Counted from the first letter of the stretch, positions 44,128 to 53,812 are shown. The stretch: DNA of 64,000 bases from JANSYL01 sp963921255 (GCA_963921255.3 CAWUEW020000002.1:248001-312000), one strand, 5' to 3'. Numbers and translations: made by a program. Notes: a model not told the origin generated them from the sequence alone.

Positions 44128-44336
44128 CCGAGGGGCTGGATGCGGCCCTTCTGGCCGCGCATGCGGCGGGCGACCGCGAGAGGCTGATCACGCTTTACAC
44201 CGCGGCGTCGGACGCGACCGAGGGGGAGGCCGGGGCTTTCTACCTGACCCACGCCTATGTCTTTGCGCTGGAGGCTGGAGACGCCCGGGCCGCAGATCTC
44301 AAAGCGCGGCTCGTCGCCTTGGGCGCCGATCGTTAG
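44124..44336 (+). CDS. Small helical protein (70 aa) coupled to the Rieske oxygenase
   Basis: GTG start in a 4-bp overlap with the Rieske stop. The product is helical and Ala-rich (TEGLDAALLAAHAAGDRERL ITLYTAASDATEGEAGAFYL THAYVFALEAG), resembling a tetratricopeptide-like unit. The tight coupling and protein-like composition argue for a real gene. It ends 3' to 3' against the lytic transglycosylase gene, overlapping by 4 bp. Confidence 0.6.
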   Translation: MTEGLDAALLAAHAAGDRERLITLYTAASDATEGEAGAFYLTHAYVFALEAGDARAADLKARLVALGADR

Positions 44337-44935
44337 CTGCCTTCCGCGGCCCGCCCCAGAATGATGCGGACATAGTCCTGCGTTTCCGCGAAAGGCGGAA
44401 TGCCATTGTGGCTGCGCACGGCCTCGGGACCGGCATTGTAGGCCGCTAGCGCCAAGGGCCAGGTGCCAAAGCTGCGGTACTGTTGCGCCAGATAGCGCGC
44501 ACCGCCATTCAGATTTGCAACCGGGTCGGTGGGATCCACCCCCAAAAGCGCGGCGGTGTCGGGCATCAACTGGGCCAGACCGATGGCGCCTGCGCTGCTG
44601 ACCGCCTCGGTGTTCCAGTTCGACTCCTGGGTCACAAGGCGCAGGAACAGATCCTCGGGGATGTCATGGCGCCGGGCCGCCGCCCGCGCCACCTCCAGCC
44701 ACGGCCCCGAATAGCTGCCGCGATAGGTCGGCAGCGCGGTCTCGGCGTCCGGGTCGAAATCCGGCCGCAGGCGCGCCGAGAACTCGTATTGCGTCGCCGC
44801 GCGGCTGTCGAGCACGCCCAAGGCCCGGTTGATGCGATCCATGCTGTCGGCCTGCGCCGGCACGGACGCAAGCCAAACCAGGCACAGAAGGCTGAGCCAT
44901 CGGGTGAGCATGGGATTGAACACGCGCAAGGACAT
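44333..44935 (-). CDS. Lytic transglycosylase (SLT domain)
   Basis: The 200-residue protein has an N-terminal signal (LTRWLSLLCLVWLASVPAQA) and an SLT domain with catalytic Glu104 in TQESNWNTEAVSSAGAIGLA QLMP, followed by LNGGARYLAQQYRSFGTWPL ALAAYNAGP. It cleaves the MurNAc-GlcNAc bond of peptidoglycan. Start at ATG 44935 or at 44911, as neither has a clear ribosome binding site. It may serve in general wall remodelling. Confidence 0.88.
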   Translation of the reverse strand: MSLRVFNPMLTRWLSLLCLVWLASVPAQADSMDRINRALGVLDSRAATQYEFSARLRPDFDPDAETALPTYRGSYSGPWLEVARAAARRHDIPEDLFLRLVTQESNWNTEAVSSAGAIGLAQLMPDTAALLGVDPTDPVANLNGGARYLAQQYRSFGTWPLALAAYNAGPEAVRSHNGIPPFAETQDYVRIILGRAAEGS

Positions 44936-45115
44936 TTCGCGCGCAACAATAGGGACTTCGCGGGCCGTGTCCATCTTCTGCACCGACAGGGGCGGGATCG
45001 GTTTGCCTTTCCTTAACCTTAATGGGATGGTCTCCGGCAAAGGCGCGCAGGCGGCGGTTCGGGAATCGCCAAGGCGTCGGATCGAGGACAGAACAGAGAC
45101 AAAGGGGGGTGCCGG

Positions 45116-45598
45116 ATGGCCGGATCCGTCAACAAAGTGATTTTGATCGGCAATCTGGGCCGCGACCCGGAAGTGCGGAGTTTCCAGAACGGCGGCAAGG
45201 TGTGCAACCTGCGCATCGCCACATCCGAGACCTGGAAGGACCGCAACACCGGAGAACGGCGCGAGCGCACGGAATGGCACAGCGTGGCGATCTTCAACGA
45301 GAACCTCGCCCGTCTGGCCGAGCAGTACCTGCGCAAGGGCTCGAAAGTGTATATCGAGGGCAAGCTGGAAACCCGCAAATGGCAGGACCAGTCCGGCCAG
45401 GACCGCTATTCGACCGAGGTTGTCCTGCGCCCCTATGCCGGCGAGCTGACCTTCCTCGACGGGCGCGATGGCGGCTCGGGCGGCGGCGGCGGCGGCTATT
45501 CCGATGACCGCGGCGGCTACGATGATCGTGGCGGCGGTGGCGGCGCACCGGGCGGCTATGGCGGCGGCTCGGACATGGATGACGAAATCCCGTTCTAA
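45116..45598 (+). CDS. ssb: Single-stranded DNA-binding protein
   Basis: The 160-residue protein has an OB fold (MAGSVNKVILIGNLGRDPEV RSFQNGGKV, EWHSVAIFNENLARLAEQYL RKGSKVYIEGKLETRKWQD), a Gly/Tyr/Asp-rich linker with repeats of GGG, and the acidic tip DMDDEIPF that binds partner proteins. Chromosomal SSB by length and tail. Start after AAGGGGGG. No SOS-type GTTC repeat was seen upstream. Divergent from the lytic transglycosylase gene. Confidence 0.97.
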   Translation: MAGSVNKVILIGNLGRDPEVRSFQNGGKVCNLRIATSETWKDRNTGERRERTEWHSVAIFNENLARLAEQYLRKGSKVYIEGKLETRKWQDQSGQDRYSTEVVLRPYAGELTFLDGRDGGSGGGGGGYSDDRGGYDDRGGGGGAPGGYGGGSDMDDEIPF

Positions 45599-45603
45599 GG
45601 GCC

Positions 45604-45625
45604 AAGGGCTTTGGAAAGCCCTTTT
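45604..45625 (+). terminator. Terminator after ssb
   Basis: AAGGGCTT pairs with AAGCCCTT around a TGGA loop, followed by TT. The stem is perfect (8 bp); the T run is short. Confidence 0.65.
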
Positions 45626-45779
45626 CGCGGTCCCGCACGGGACCGCGGCCTGCACGGATGGGATCAATGGAGATGGCAGGTCGCGCGTGGGTGAGGCGCT
45701 GGACAGCGCCGGGCGGCCAATTATGTGAACACAGGATCGGCGGGCCGGCTGAACGGCGCGCCCAGATGGACGCTCTGAC

Positions 45780-46967
45780 TTGCAGCCAGTGAACCCGAAT
45801 TACGGTGCGACCTTCCCCCCTCCGGTGATGGAGGCGCGACGCTGGATCGCGGGCAAAGACTTTGCGGCCGATCGCCCGCTGATCAACCTCAGCCAGGCGG
45901 CCCCGGTCGACCCGCCCCCGCCGGCGCTGGCCCGTGCGATGGCGGACGCGCTGATCGAGACCCCGGCGGCGCATCTCTATGGCCCTGTCCTGGGTCTGCC
46001 GGAATTGCGCGACGAGCTGGCCACGCAATGGTCGGCCGCTTATGGCGGCACGATCATGCCGAACCAGGTTGCGATCACCGCCGGCTGCAATCAGGCCTTC
46101 ACCGCCGCCATGGCCACCCTCGCCCGCGCAGGCGACGAGGTGATCCTGCCCTTGCCCTTCTACTTCAACCACCAGATGTGGCTGGATATGGAAGGGGTGC
46201 GCGCGGTGCATTTGCCGACTGGCGATGATCTGCTGCCCGACCCCGACCAGGCCGCGGCGCTGATCACCGACAAGACCCGCGCCATTGTGCTGATCAGCCC
46301 GAACAATCCAGCCGGTGTTGAATACCCCGCGGACCTCCTGCGCGCGTTCTATGCGCTGGCCCGCGCGCGGGGCCTGGCCCTGATCCTCGATGAAACCTAT
46401 CGCGACTTTCACAGTCAGGACGGCGCCCCGCATGATCTGTTCCACGACCCCGATTGGGACGAGACGCTGATCCACCTCTATTCCTTCTCCAAGGCCTATC
46501 GCCTGACCGGGCACCGGGTCGGCGCGGTCATGACCGCGCCAAGCCGACTTGCCGAGATCGAGAAGTTTCTGGACACCGTCGCGATCTGCCCGCCCCAGAT
46601 CGGCCAGATCGGGGCGCTGTGGGGCATGCGGAACCTGGGCGACTGGCTGGCCGGTGAACGGCTGGAAATTCTGGCCCGCCGGGATGCCGTGGTCGAAAAC
46701 ATGCCCCGCATCCCCGATTGGACCCTGTTGGGCTGCGGCGCCTATTTCGCCTATTTGCGCCATCCGTTCGATCAACCCTCGGACGTGGTGGCCAAGGCCC
46801 TTGTGGACAAAGCCGCAATCCTGACCCTACCCGGAACGATGTTCGGCCCCCGGCGCGACGTGGGCGGGACGGGACAGGCCGAAACCACGCTGCGTGTGGC
46901 CTTTGCCAACGCTGACCGCACCGGGCTGGGCGATGTGGTCGGGCGGCTGGCGCAACTCGACCTGTAG
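45780..46967 (+). CDS. Aminotransferase, class I/II (PLP)
   Basis: The 395-residue fold-type I enzyme shows AITAGCNQAFTAAMATLARA G, SPNNPAGVEYP, ILDETYRDF and the PLP-lysine in LIHLYSFSKAYRLTGHRVGA V. It belongs to the AspAT-like broad group; substrate not determinable. Start is uncertain: TTG 45780, GTG 45789 or ATG 45828; the first keeps the N-terminal PNYGATFPPP typical of these proteins. Confidence 0.85.
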   Translation: MQPVNPNYGATFPPPVMEARRWIAGKDFAADRPLINLSQAAPVDPPPPALARAMADALIETPAAHLYGPVLGLPELRDELATQWSAAYGGTIMPNQVAITAGCNQAFTAAMATLARAGDEVILPLPFYFNHQMWLDMEGVRAVHLPTGDDLLPDPDQAAALITDKTRAIVLISPNNPAGVEYPADLLRAFYALARARGLALILDETYRDFHSQDGAPHDLFHDPDWDETLIHLYSFSKAYRLTGHRVGAVMTAPSRLAEIEKFLDTVAICPPQIGQIGALWGMRNLGDWLAGERLEILARRDAVVENMPRIPDWTLLGCGAYFAYLRHPFDQPSDVVAKALVDKAAILTLPGTMFGPRRDVGGTGQAETTLRVAFANADRTGLGDVVGRLAQLDL

Positions 46968-47074
46968 TGCCCCTTGATCCCCTTGCCTGCCCGGCCCCAA
47001 ACCCGTAGATGGGCGTGACCCGAAATCGGCTTGGACGACCCCCAAGCATCGCGTAGCAAGAAGGATCCGGTGAC

Positions 47075-48928
47075 ATGGCAAGTTCGGCCGGCAAAACAGC
47101 GTCCAACATCTTTGTCTGGATCATCCTGGGCCTGCTCTTTGTTGCCCTGGCGGGCTTCGGCATCGGCAGCTTCACCGGAGGCGCAAGCCGCGTCGGCTCG
47201 GTGGGTGAGGTCGAAATCACGGCCGAGGATTACGCCCGCGCCCTACAGAATGAGATCCGCGCCCAGATCGCCCAGACCCAAACCCCGGTTGGGTTGCGCG
47301 ACCTGATTGCGAATGGAACAGACCGGGCCGTTCTGCGCGCCATGGTGGCCCAGGCCGCGCTGGCGGACGAAGCGTTGAACATGGGCCTGTCGGTCGGCGA
47401 TGCCGAGGTGGCGCGGCAGATCACCCAGATCCAGGCCTTCCAGGGCGTGGATGGCAACTTCAACCGCACGGCCTATGAGTTCGAACTGCAGCAAAACGGC
47501 CTGAGCGTGGCCGAGTTCGAAGAAGATGTGCGCGAAGACACGGGCCGCTCTCTCCTGCAGGTGGCGGTCGTCGGCGGCGTTGTCCCCAACAGCGCCATTG
47601 CCGAGACCATCGTCGCCTATCAGGCCGAAACCCGCGATTTCTCGATGGTGACCCTGACCGCCGATGACCTGCCCGACGGCATCCCGACGCCAGACGCGTC
47701 CGATCTGCAAACCTACTATGACGACAATCCGCAGCGCTTCACCCGCCCCGAAGCCAAACGGATCACCTATGCCTGGGTGACGCCGTCGATGGTGATGGAC
47801 GACATCACGATCGACGAGACCACGCTGCGCGATCTCTATGAGGACCGCCTGCCGTTCTATGTGCAGCCCGAGCGCCGGTTGCTGGAACGTCTGGTCTATC
47901 TCGATGCAGGCGACGCCCAGGCCGCCGCGGATGCCATCGCGGCCGGCGAGACCGATTTCGACACGCTGGTCGCGGACCGGGGCCTGACGCTGGATGACGT
48001 GGACTTGGGCGAAGTGGCCGCCGACGACCTGTCGACCGCCGCCGCCGAGGTGATCTTTGCCGACACCGAAAGCGAAATCATCGGCCCCGTCGAAAGCAAC
48101 CTTGGCCCCGCGATCTTCCGCGTCAATGCCGTGTTGGAACCAAGCGAAGTCCCGTTTGAAGACGCCCGCGACGAACTGGAAAGCGAGCTTGCCATCGACG
48201 CTGCCCGGCGGATGGTCGATGGTTTGCGCGAAGACATCGACGACCTGCTGGCCGGTGGCGCAACTCTGGAAGAGTTGGACAGCGACACCGCGATGACGCT
48301 TGGCACGATTGATTTCACCCCCGCCAGCGAAGACGGGATCGCGGGTTATGACGCCTTCCGCATCGCCGCGGACCTCGTCCGCGACGGCGATTTCCCCGAG
48401 CTTCTGGAGCTGTCGGATGGTGGCCTCTTTGCGCTTCGTCTCGACGAGGTGGTTCCGCCCTTCGTCCCGCCCCTGGACGAGATCGAAGCCGAGGTTGACG
48501 CCGCGTGGACCGGCACCGCCGTGCGCGAAGCGCTGGCCGCCCGGGGCGAAGAGCTGGTCGGCCAGTTGGCCGTCGGCGCGACGCTCTCCGATTTGGGGGA
48601 TGTCAGCACCGAGGTCCAGGTCCGCCGCCAGGATTTCATCCCCGAGGCCCCCCGCACCCTGGTCAGCCAGGTGTTCCAGCTGGCCGGGCCCGGCGATGTC
48701 GTGATGGTGCCAGGGGCCGAGCAGGCGATCATCGCCCAACTCGACCAGGTCAACCCGGCGGCGCGTGACCAACCCGACACGGCCCTGATCCTGGACATCT
48801 TCCAGCAAACCGTGGGCCAATCCATGGCCGGTGACCTCTTCGAAGCCTATGGACTGGCCCTGGAGGCAGACGCCGGCATCCGCATCGACCAGACGGTCAT
48901 CAACGCCGTGCACGCGCAGTTTCAGTAA
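47075..48928 (+). CDS. PpiD/SurA-like membrane-anchored peptidylprolyl isomerase
   Basis: The 617-residue protein has one N-terminal anchor (ASNIFVWIILGLLFVALAGF GIGSF), a SurA-N-like helical chaperone part, a PPIC (parvulin-type) region in the middle (about 240-360, RLLERLVYLDAGDAQAAADA) and another helical part. It helps fold exported proteins in the periplasm. The stop codon overlaps the trpE ATG by 1 bp, so trpE is translationally coupled to it and has no separate leader. This ppiD-trpE order is typical of Rhodobacteraceae. Confidence 0.87.
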   Translation: MASSAGKTASNIFVWIILGLLFVALAGFGIGSFTGGASRVGSVGEVEITAEDYARALQNEIRAQIAQTQTPVGLRDLIANGTDRAVLRAMVAQAALADEALNMGLSVGDAEVARQITQIQAFQGVDGNFNRTAYEFELQQNGLSVAEFEEDVREDTGRSLLQVAVVGGVVPNSAIAETIVAYQAETRDFSMVTLTADDLPDGIPTPDASDLQTYYDDNPQRFTRPEAKRITYAWVTPSMVMDDITIDETTLRDLYEDRLPFYVQPERRLLERLVYLDAGDAQAAADAIAAGETDFDTLVADRGLTLDDVDLGEVAADDLSTAAAEVIFADTESEIIGPVESNLGPAIFRVNAVLEPSEVPFEDARDELESELAIDAARRMVDGLREDIDDLLAGGATLEELDSDTAMTLGTIDFTPASEDGIAGYDAFRIAADLVRDGDFPELLELSDGGLFALRLDEVVPPFVPPLDEIEAEVDAAWTGTAVREALAARGEELVGQLAVGATLSDLGDVSTEVQVRRQDFIPEAPRTLVSQVFQLAGPGDVVMVPGAEQAIIAQLDQVNPAARDQPDTALILDIFQQTVGQSMAGDLFEAYGLALEADAGIRIDQTVINAVHAQFQ

Positions 48929-50436
48929 TGGCCCTTATCTCTGATTTCGACAGTTTCGCGGCCGGATGGGCGGACGGCAAAAACCAGCTGGTGTATGCCC
49001 GGCTGGCCGCCGATCTCGACACGCCGGTTTCGGTGATGATGAAGCTGACCGATGCCGGGCGCGACAGCTTCATTCTTGAATCGGTGACGGGCGGTGAGGT
49101 GCGCGGCCGTTACTCGATCGTGGGTCTGAAGCCCGATCTGATCTGGGAATGCCAGGGCGAGACCAGCCGCATCAACCGCACGGCGCGCTACGACCGCGAG
49201 GCGTTCGAGCCGTGCGCGACGCCCCCGCTTCAGGCGATCCGCGACTTGCTGGCCGAAAGCGCCATCGACATGCCCGCCGATCTGCCTGCCGCCGCTGCAG
49301 GCCTGTTCGGGTATCTCGGCTATGACATGATCCGCCTTGTGGAACACCTGCCGGATGTGAACCCCGATCCGCTTGGCCTGCCCGATGCCGTGTTGATGCG
49401 GCCCTCGGTCATTGCCGTTCTCGACGGCGTGAAGGGTGAGGTCACGGTTGTGTCGCCCGCCTGGGTCAGTTCGGGCCTGTCCGCGCGCGCCGCCTATGCC
49501 CAGGCCGCCGAACGTGTCTCGGACGCGCTGCGCGATCTCGAACGCGCGCCCACGACCGCCAGCCGCGAAATGGGTCAAAGCGGGACCGCCGCCGAGCCCG
49601 TCTCGAACTTCGCCAAGCCCGATTACCTCGCGGCCGTCGAAAAGGCCAAGGACTACATCCGCGCCGGTGATATCTTCCAGGTCGTGCCATCGCAGCGCTG
49701 GACGCAGGCCTTCCCGGAACCGCCCTTCGCGCTCTACCGGGCGCTGCGCCGGACGAACCCCTCGCCCTTCATGTTCTTCTTCAATTTCGGGCCCTTCCAG
49801 GTCGTCGGCGCCAGCCCCGAAATCTTGGTCCGGGTGTTCGACGGCGAAGTGACCATCCGCCCGATCGCCGGCACCCGCAAACGCGGCGCCACTGTCGAGG
49901 AAGACAAGGCCCTCGAAGCCGATCTGCTGTCCGATGAGAAAGAACTGGCCGAGCATCTGATGCTGCTCGATCTGGGCCGCAACGACACCGGCCGGGTGTC
50001 CAAGATTGGCACGGTGCGCCCGACCGAGGAATTCATTGTCGAGCGCTACAGCCACGTCATGCACATCGTCTCGAACGTGGTGGGCGAACTCAGCGACGAC
50101 CATGACGCGCTCTCTGCCCTGCTGGCCGGGCTTCCGGCGGGCACCGTGTCCGGCGCCCCCAAGGTCCGCGCGATGGAAATCATCGACGAATTGGAGCCGG
50201 AAAAACGCGGCGTCTATGGCGGCGGGGTCGGCTACTTCAGCGCGGGCGGCGACATGGATATGTGCATCGCGCTGCGCACTGCCGTGGTGCAGGACGGCAA
50301 GCTTTACATCCAGGCCGGGGGCGGCGTGGTGTACGACAGCGACCCGGAAGCCGAGTTCGAGGAAACGGTAAACAAATCCAACGCCATCCGCCGGGCTGCG
50401 GCAGATGCGGGGCTGTTCACGGGCGGCAATTCCTAA
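48928..50436 (+). CDS. trpE: Anthranilate synthase component I
   Basis: The 502-residue chorismate-using enzyme has the feedback-inhibition motif near FILESVTGGEVRGRYSIVG (LES), and the C-terminal catalytic part with YLAAVEKAKDYIRAGDIFQV VPSQR, GTRKRGATVEEDKALEADLL, GTVSGAPKVRAMEIIDELEP EKRGVYGGGVGYF. With TrpG it makes anthranilate from chorismate and glutamine. Start overlaps the ppiD stop by 1 bp. Confidence 0.96.
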   Translation: MALISDFDSFAAGWADGKNQLVYARLAADLDTPVSVMMKLTDAGRDSFILESVTGGEVRGRYSIVGLKPDLIWECQGETSRINRTARYDREAFEPCATPPLQAIRDLLAESAIDMPADLPAAAAGLFGYLGYDMIRLVEHLPDVNPDPLGLPDAVLMRPSVIAVLDGVKGEVTVVSPAWVSSGLSARAAYAQAAERVSDALRDLERAPTTASREMGQSGTAAEPVSNFAKPDYLAAVEKAKDYIRAGDIFQVVPSQRWTQAFPEPPFALYRALRRTNPSPFMFFFNFGPFQVVGASPEILVRVFDGEVTIRPIAGTRKRGATVEEDKALEADLLSDEKELAEHLMLLDLGRNDTGRVSKIGTVRPTEEFIVERYSHVMHIVSNVVGELSDDHDALSALLAGLPAGTVSGAPKVRAMEIIDELEPEKRGVYGGGVGYFSAGGDMDMCIALRTAVVQDGKLYIQAGGGVVYDSDPEAEFEETVNKSNAIRRAAADAGLFTGGNS

Positions 50437-50441
50437 AGCCG

Positions 50442-50461
50442 CGTTTTTCAAACGAAAAACG
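50442..50461. terminator. Bidirectional terminator between trpE and the deacetylase gene
   Basis: CGTTTTTC, loop AAAC and GAAAAACG form a perfect 8-bp stem carrying T and A runs in its arms. Confidence 0.65.
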
Positions 50462-50503
50462 GAACAGAAATCGCCGTTTTCTGGCGCCGGTCAGGCCGGT
50501 CGC

Positions 50504-52027
50504 TCAGTTTTCGGCGTTGCGCAGAAGGACCGCCGAGAGGGGGGCAATCTCAAGCCCGCTGGTCCGTTCACCCAAGGCCCAGGAAAACAGCGCCGTGACC
50601 GTGTCGGGCCGCGTGCGGCCCACGACCACCACCGTGCCGCCCTCGCCCGCGGCGAAGCCCGCGCGCGCCAGGAACCTGGTGATCACGGTGGCCCTTTGAT
50701 CTTCGTCGTCCAACTGGCGGAACAGGGTGGCCGCCGGCACATCGGCGCGACGGGCGGTTTGTTCAGCGGCGTTCAGACCTTGCGGATAGGCCACCAACCC
50801 GTGCCCGGTGATGCCAAGGTGTTCGACGACCGCGTCCAGGATCGGGCGATCGCCCTGGATGCGCCCGTCCGGACTGTCCAGGACGGCCACCGCCTCGGGC
50901 AGGATCTGCGTGGCGCCCTCCAACACTTGCGGGACGTCTTCGGCCGCAGCGCCTTCGGCCAGGATATCGCCCCAGATCACCACTTCGAACCCGGCCGCCC
51001 GATAGGCGGCGGCCCGATCGGCGGCCCCATCGCTGAGCGGGTCAATGGCGAAGGCCACCGGGAAGGCAAAGCGGGTCAGGGTGTCCGTGGTCAATCCAAG
51101 CGACGGGTCATCAATCAGAACAACGGCCATCAAGGCCTGATCCACGGCGCCGTCGAAGGCCACGGCGTGATCCCGCAAGGCGTTCGGGCCAGCGTCAACC
51201 GGGGCCGCGTCCGCCGAAGCGCTGTCGCCGTCTGACGCGGTCGCGTCGGCCGTGCCATCCCCCTCTGCAGCCTCGGTTTCGGGCTCCGGGGCCTCGATCT
51301 GCGGCAGGCGGGACGGCGCTGTCTCGACCACAGCGGTCTCGACGGGGTCCTCGGTTGGCGCGGTGACTTGCGGCAGCGCCGGCGCCGTGTCTTCCGGCGC
51401 GGCACGATCGGCCTCGGCAGACGCGACGACAGGCGCGCTTTCCGTGTCGACCGGGGCGTCGTCCACCAGGGCGGCTTCTTCAAGAACGGGTTCCGACACG
51501 GCAGGCTCGTCCTCGACGGTCGTCGTGACGGCCACCGCCGGGGCGTCCGAGGTGTCGGCGGCTGGCGCACTCGGCTGCGCAGGCGTCAGCGCCGCGTCCG
51601 GTTGCGGGGCCGAGGTGGCATCGGGTGCCGGACGGATCGAGGCGGCGGGTTCCGGCGCATCCTCATCTGTTGCCACGGACCCGGCCAAATCCAAAGGCGC
51701 GTCGGTCTCCGGCAGGGCGGCTGGTGTTTCCGGGGGCGGCTGATTGAACCCGGACCCGGCCGGCAGCGGCACCGGGTCCGACACGGACGCGGTCTGTGTG
51801 GTCGACTGAGCCTCGGCCGCGGGCGGTGTGCCGACCACCGGATCGGCACCGGGCGTGATGTCGACCACCACCTCCGGCTCTTCCGCAGGCGCCGGGGCCG
51901 CGGCCTCGACAACCGGTGCCTCGGCCCCCGGCCGCGGGGGCAACGGCATGCTCAGGGACATGGCCGCCAACACGATGGCTGACACCAGGATGCCCCACAC
52001 CATTCCAACTACCAGTCCGCCACGCAT
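50504..52027 (-). CDS. Divergent polysaccharide deacetylase family protein (YibQ-like)
   Basis: The 507-residue protein has an N-terminal anchor (GLVVGMVWGILVSAIVLAAM), a long Pro/Ala/Glu/Asp-rich low-complexity linker (about 30-290), and a C-terminal divergent deacetylase domain (AVVLIDDPSLGL, FAFPVAFAIDPLSDGAADRA AAYRAAGFEVVIWGDIL, TGHGLVAYPQGLN). The usual metal-binding Asp-His-His set is not complete, which is normal for this divergent group. It lies on the minus strand between trpE and trpG. Role is probably envelope related. Confidence 0.85.
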   Translation of the reverse strand: MRGGLVVGMVWGILVSAIVLAAMSLSMPLPPRPGAEAPVVEAAAPAPAEEPEVVVDITPGADPVVGTPPAAEAQSTTQTASVSDPVPLPAGSGFNQPPPETPAALPETDAPLDLAGSVATDEDAPEPAASIRPAPDATSAPQPDAALTPAQPSAPAADTSDAPAVAVTTTVEDEPAVSEPVLEEAALVDDAPVDTESAPVVASAEADRAAPEDTAPALPQVTAPTEDPVETAVVETAPSRLPQIEAPEPETEAAEGDGTADATASDGDSASADAAPVDAGPNALRDHAVAFDGAVDQALMAVVLIDDPSLGLTTDTLTRFAFPVAFAIDPLSDGAADRAAAYRAAGFEVVIWGDILAEGAAAEDVPQVLEGATQILPEAVAVLDSPDGRIQGDRPILDAVVEHLGITGHGLVAYPQGLNAAEQTARRADVPAATLFRQLDDEDQRATVITRFLARAGFAAGEGGTVVVVGRTRPDTVTALFSWALGERTSGLEIAPLSAVLLRNAEN

Positions 52028-52190
52028 AGCTGCCCTCGATTTTCCCGCTCTGATCGGTCATTGCCGATGGGACCTCGGTCAATCGAGGGCCAGAACGCGC
52101 CGCCAAGCGCTTGACCCTGTACCGAGGCTTTGAAACATGTATAGCTCAGGTGCGCGCCACCTTCATCCTTTTTTCATCAAGGCTTGGCCC

Positions 52191-52793
52191 ATGCTGCTCC
52201 TGATCGATAACTACGACAGTTTCACCTACAACCTCGTGCATTACCTTGGCGAATTGGGCGCCGAGGCCAAGGTTGTCCGCAACGACGCGATCTCGGTGCA
52301 GGACGCCATTGCAATGGCGCCCGAGGCCATCGTGCTCAGCCCGGGGCCCTGCGACCCCGCGCAAGCGGGCATCTGCCTGGCCCTGACCCGGGCGGCGGCC
52401 GGGGCCGGCATCCCGCTTTTGGGCGTATGCCTGGGGCACCAGACGATCGGGGAAGCCTTTGGCGGCAAGGTCGTGCGCCACAGCGAGATCGTGCATGGCA
52501 AGCTTGGCCAGATGCACCACAGCGGGGCCGGCGTCTTCGCCGGGCTGCCCTCGCCACTGCAGGCCACGCGCTACCATTCCCTGGTGGTTGATCGGGACAG
52601 CCTGCCCGCAGAGCTTGAGGTGACGGCCGAGCTGGAGGATGGCACGATCATGGGCCTCCGCCACAGGACGCTGCCGATGGAAGGCGTCCAGTTCCATCCG
52701 GAAAGCATCCGCTCCGAACACGGACACAAGATGCTGCAAAACTTCCTGAACACCGCGAATGTCCGCCTGACCGAAGGAGCTGTCCCCGCATGA
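52191..52793 (+). CDS. trpG: Anthranilate synthase component II (glutamine amidotransferase)
   Basis: The 200-residue class I amidotransferase has LLLIDNYDSFTYNLVHYLGE, the oxyanion and Cys80 nucleophile region SPGPCDP and LLGVCLGHQTIGEAFGG, and the His/Glu pair in EGVQFHPESIRSEHGHKM. It supplies ammonia to TrpE and may also serve PabB. Start at the ATG after AAGGC; the longer upstream frame is not needed. Overlaps trpD by 4 bp (ATGA). Confidence 0.95.
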   Translation: MLLLIDNYDSFTYNLVHYLGELGAEAKVVRNDAISVQDAIAMAPEAIVLSPGPCDPAQAGICLALTRAAAGAGIPLLGVCLGHQTIGEAFGGKVVRHSEIVHGKLGQMHHSGAGVFAGLPSPLQATRYHSLVVDRDSLPAELEVTAELEDGTIMGLRHRTLPMEGVQFHPESIRSEHGHKMLQNFLNTANVRLTEGAVPA

Positions 52794-53812
52794 GCGACGC
52801 GATGAAACCCCTCATCTTTTCCGCCTCCGAAGGGCCGCTCAGCCGCGCGCAGGCCGATCAGGCATTCCAGATCCTGTTCGAGGGCACAGCCACGGACGCG
52901 CAGATTGGCGGCCTGCTGATGGCGATGCGGGCGCGCGGGGAATCGGTCGCCGAATACACCGCCGCGGCGGCCGTCATGCGGGCCAAATGCGTGCCCGTCA
53001 GCGCGCCGGCCGGGGCCATTGATATCGTGGGCACGGGCGGCGACGGCATGGGCACGCTCAACATCTCGACCGCAACGGCCTTCGTTGTGGCCGGTGCCGG
53101 TGTGACCGTGGCCAAACACGGCAACCGCAACCTCAGCTCGAAATCCGGCGCGGCCGATGCGCTCGGACAAATGGGCGTCAACGTCATGGTCGGCCCGGAT
53201 GTCGTCGAACGTGCGATCACCGAGGCCGGGATCGGCTTCATGATGGCGCCCATGCACCATCCCGCGATCAAGCACGTGATGCCGGTGCGGCAGGAACTGG
53301 GTTGCAAGACAATCTTCAATATCCTTGGCCCCCTGACGAACCCGGCGGGTGTCAAACGCCAGCTGACCGGGGCCTTTGCGCCCGACCTGATCTTCCCGAT
53401 GGCCGAAACGCTGAAGGAACTGGGCAGCGAGGCGGCTTGGCTGGTCCATGGGGCCGATGGCACCGACGAAGTGTCGATCGTCGGCCCGACCTCGGTTGCG
53501 GTGCTGCGGGACGGCAAGATCACCGCGCGCGAGGTGCACCCCGAGGATGCCGGCCTGCCGGCCCACCCGTTGCGCGATATTCTGGGCGGCACGCCCGAGG
53601 AAAACGCCGTTGCGTTCCGCGCCCTGCTGGACGGCGAAAAAGGGGCCTACCGCGACGCCGTGCTGTTGAATTCCGCGGCGGCGCTCATCGTGGCGGGAAA
53701 GGTGGCCGACCTGCCCGACGGCGTGGAGATTGCGGCCGAAAGCATCGACAGCGGTGCCGCCAAACGGGCCGTCGAAGCCCTGGCCCGGATCACCAAAGGC
53801 GGCGCGGCCTGA
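52790..53812 (+). CDS. trpD: Anthranilate phosphoribosyltransferase
   Basis: The 340-residue protein has the family motifs DIVGTGGDGMGTLNISTATA F (PRPP binding), VTVAKHGNRNLSSKSGAADA LGQMGVN, FMMAPMHHPAIKHVMPVRQE LG and FNILGPLTNPAGVKRQLTG. It transfers phosphoribose to anthranilate. Start lies in the ATGA overlap with trpG. An unrelated gene follows before trpC. Confidence 0.96.
   Translation: MSDAMKPLIFSASEGPLSRAQADQAFQILFEGTATDAQIGGLLMAMRARGESVAEYTAAAAVMRAKCVPVSAPAGAIDIVGTGGDGMGTLNISTATAFVVAGAGVTVAKHGNRNLSSKSGAADALGQMGVNVMVGPDVVERAITEAGIGFMMAPMHHPAIKHVMPVRQELGCKTIFNILGPLTNPAGVKRQLTGAFAPDLIFPMAETLKELGSEAAWLVHGADGTDEVSIVGPTSVAVLRDGKITAREVHPEDAGLPAHPLRDILGGTPEENAVAFRALLDGEKGAYRDAVLLNSAAALIVAGKVADLPDGVEIAAESIDSGAAKRAVEALARITKGGAA

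Noticed and set aside
45000..45116. SOS box upstream of ssb
   Set aside because: Only single GTTC occurrences; no GTTC-N7-GTTC spacing.
45294..46775. 493-codon minus-strand frame opposite ssb and the aminotransferase
   Set aside because: Shadow of two real genes; composition not protein-like.
48890..48930. Attenuator in front of trpE
   Set aside because: trpE overlaps the preceding gene by one base, leaving no room for a leader peptide and terminator.
48922..50451. 509-codon minus-strand frame opposite trpE
   Set aside because: High G+C makes antisense frames stay open; trpE motifs are complete on the plus strand.
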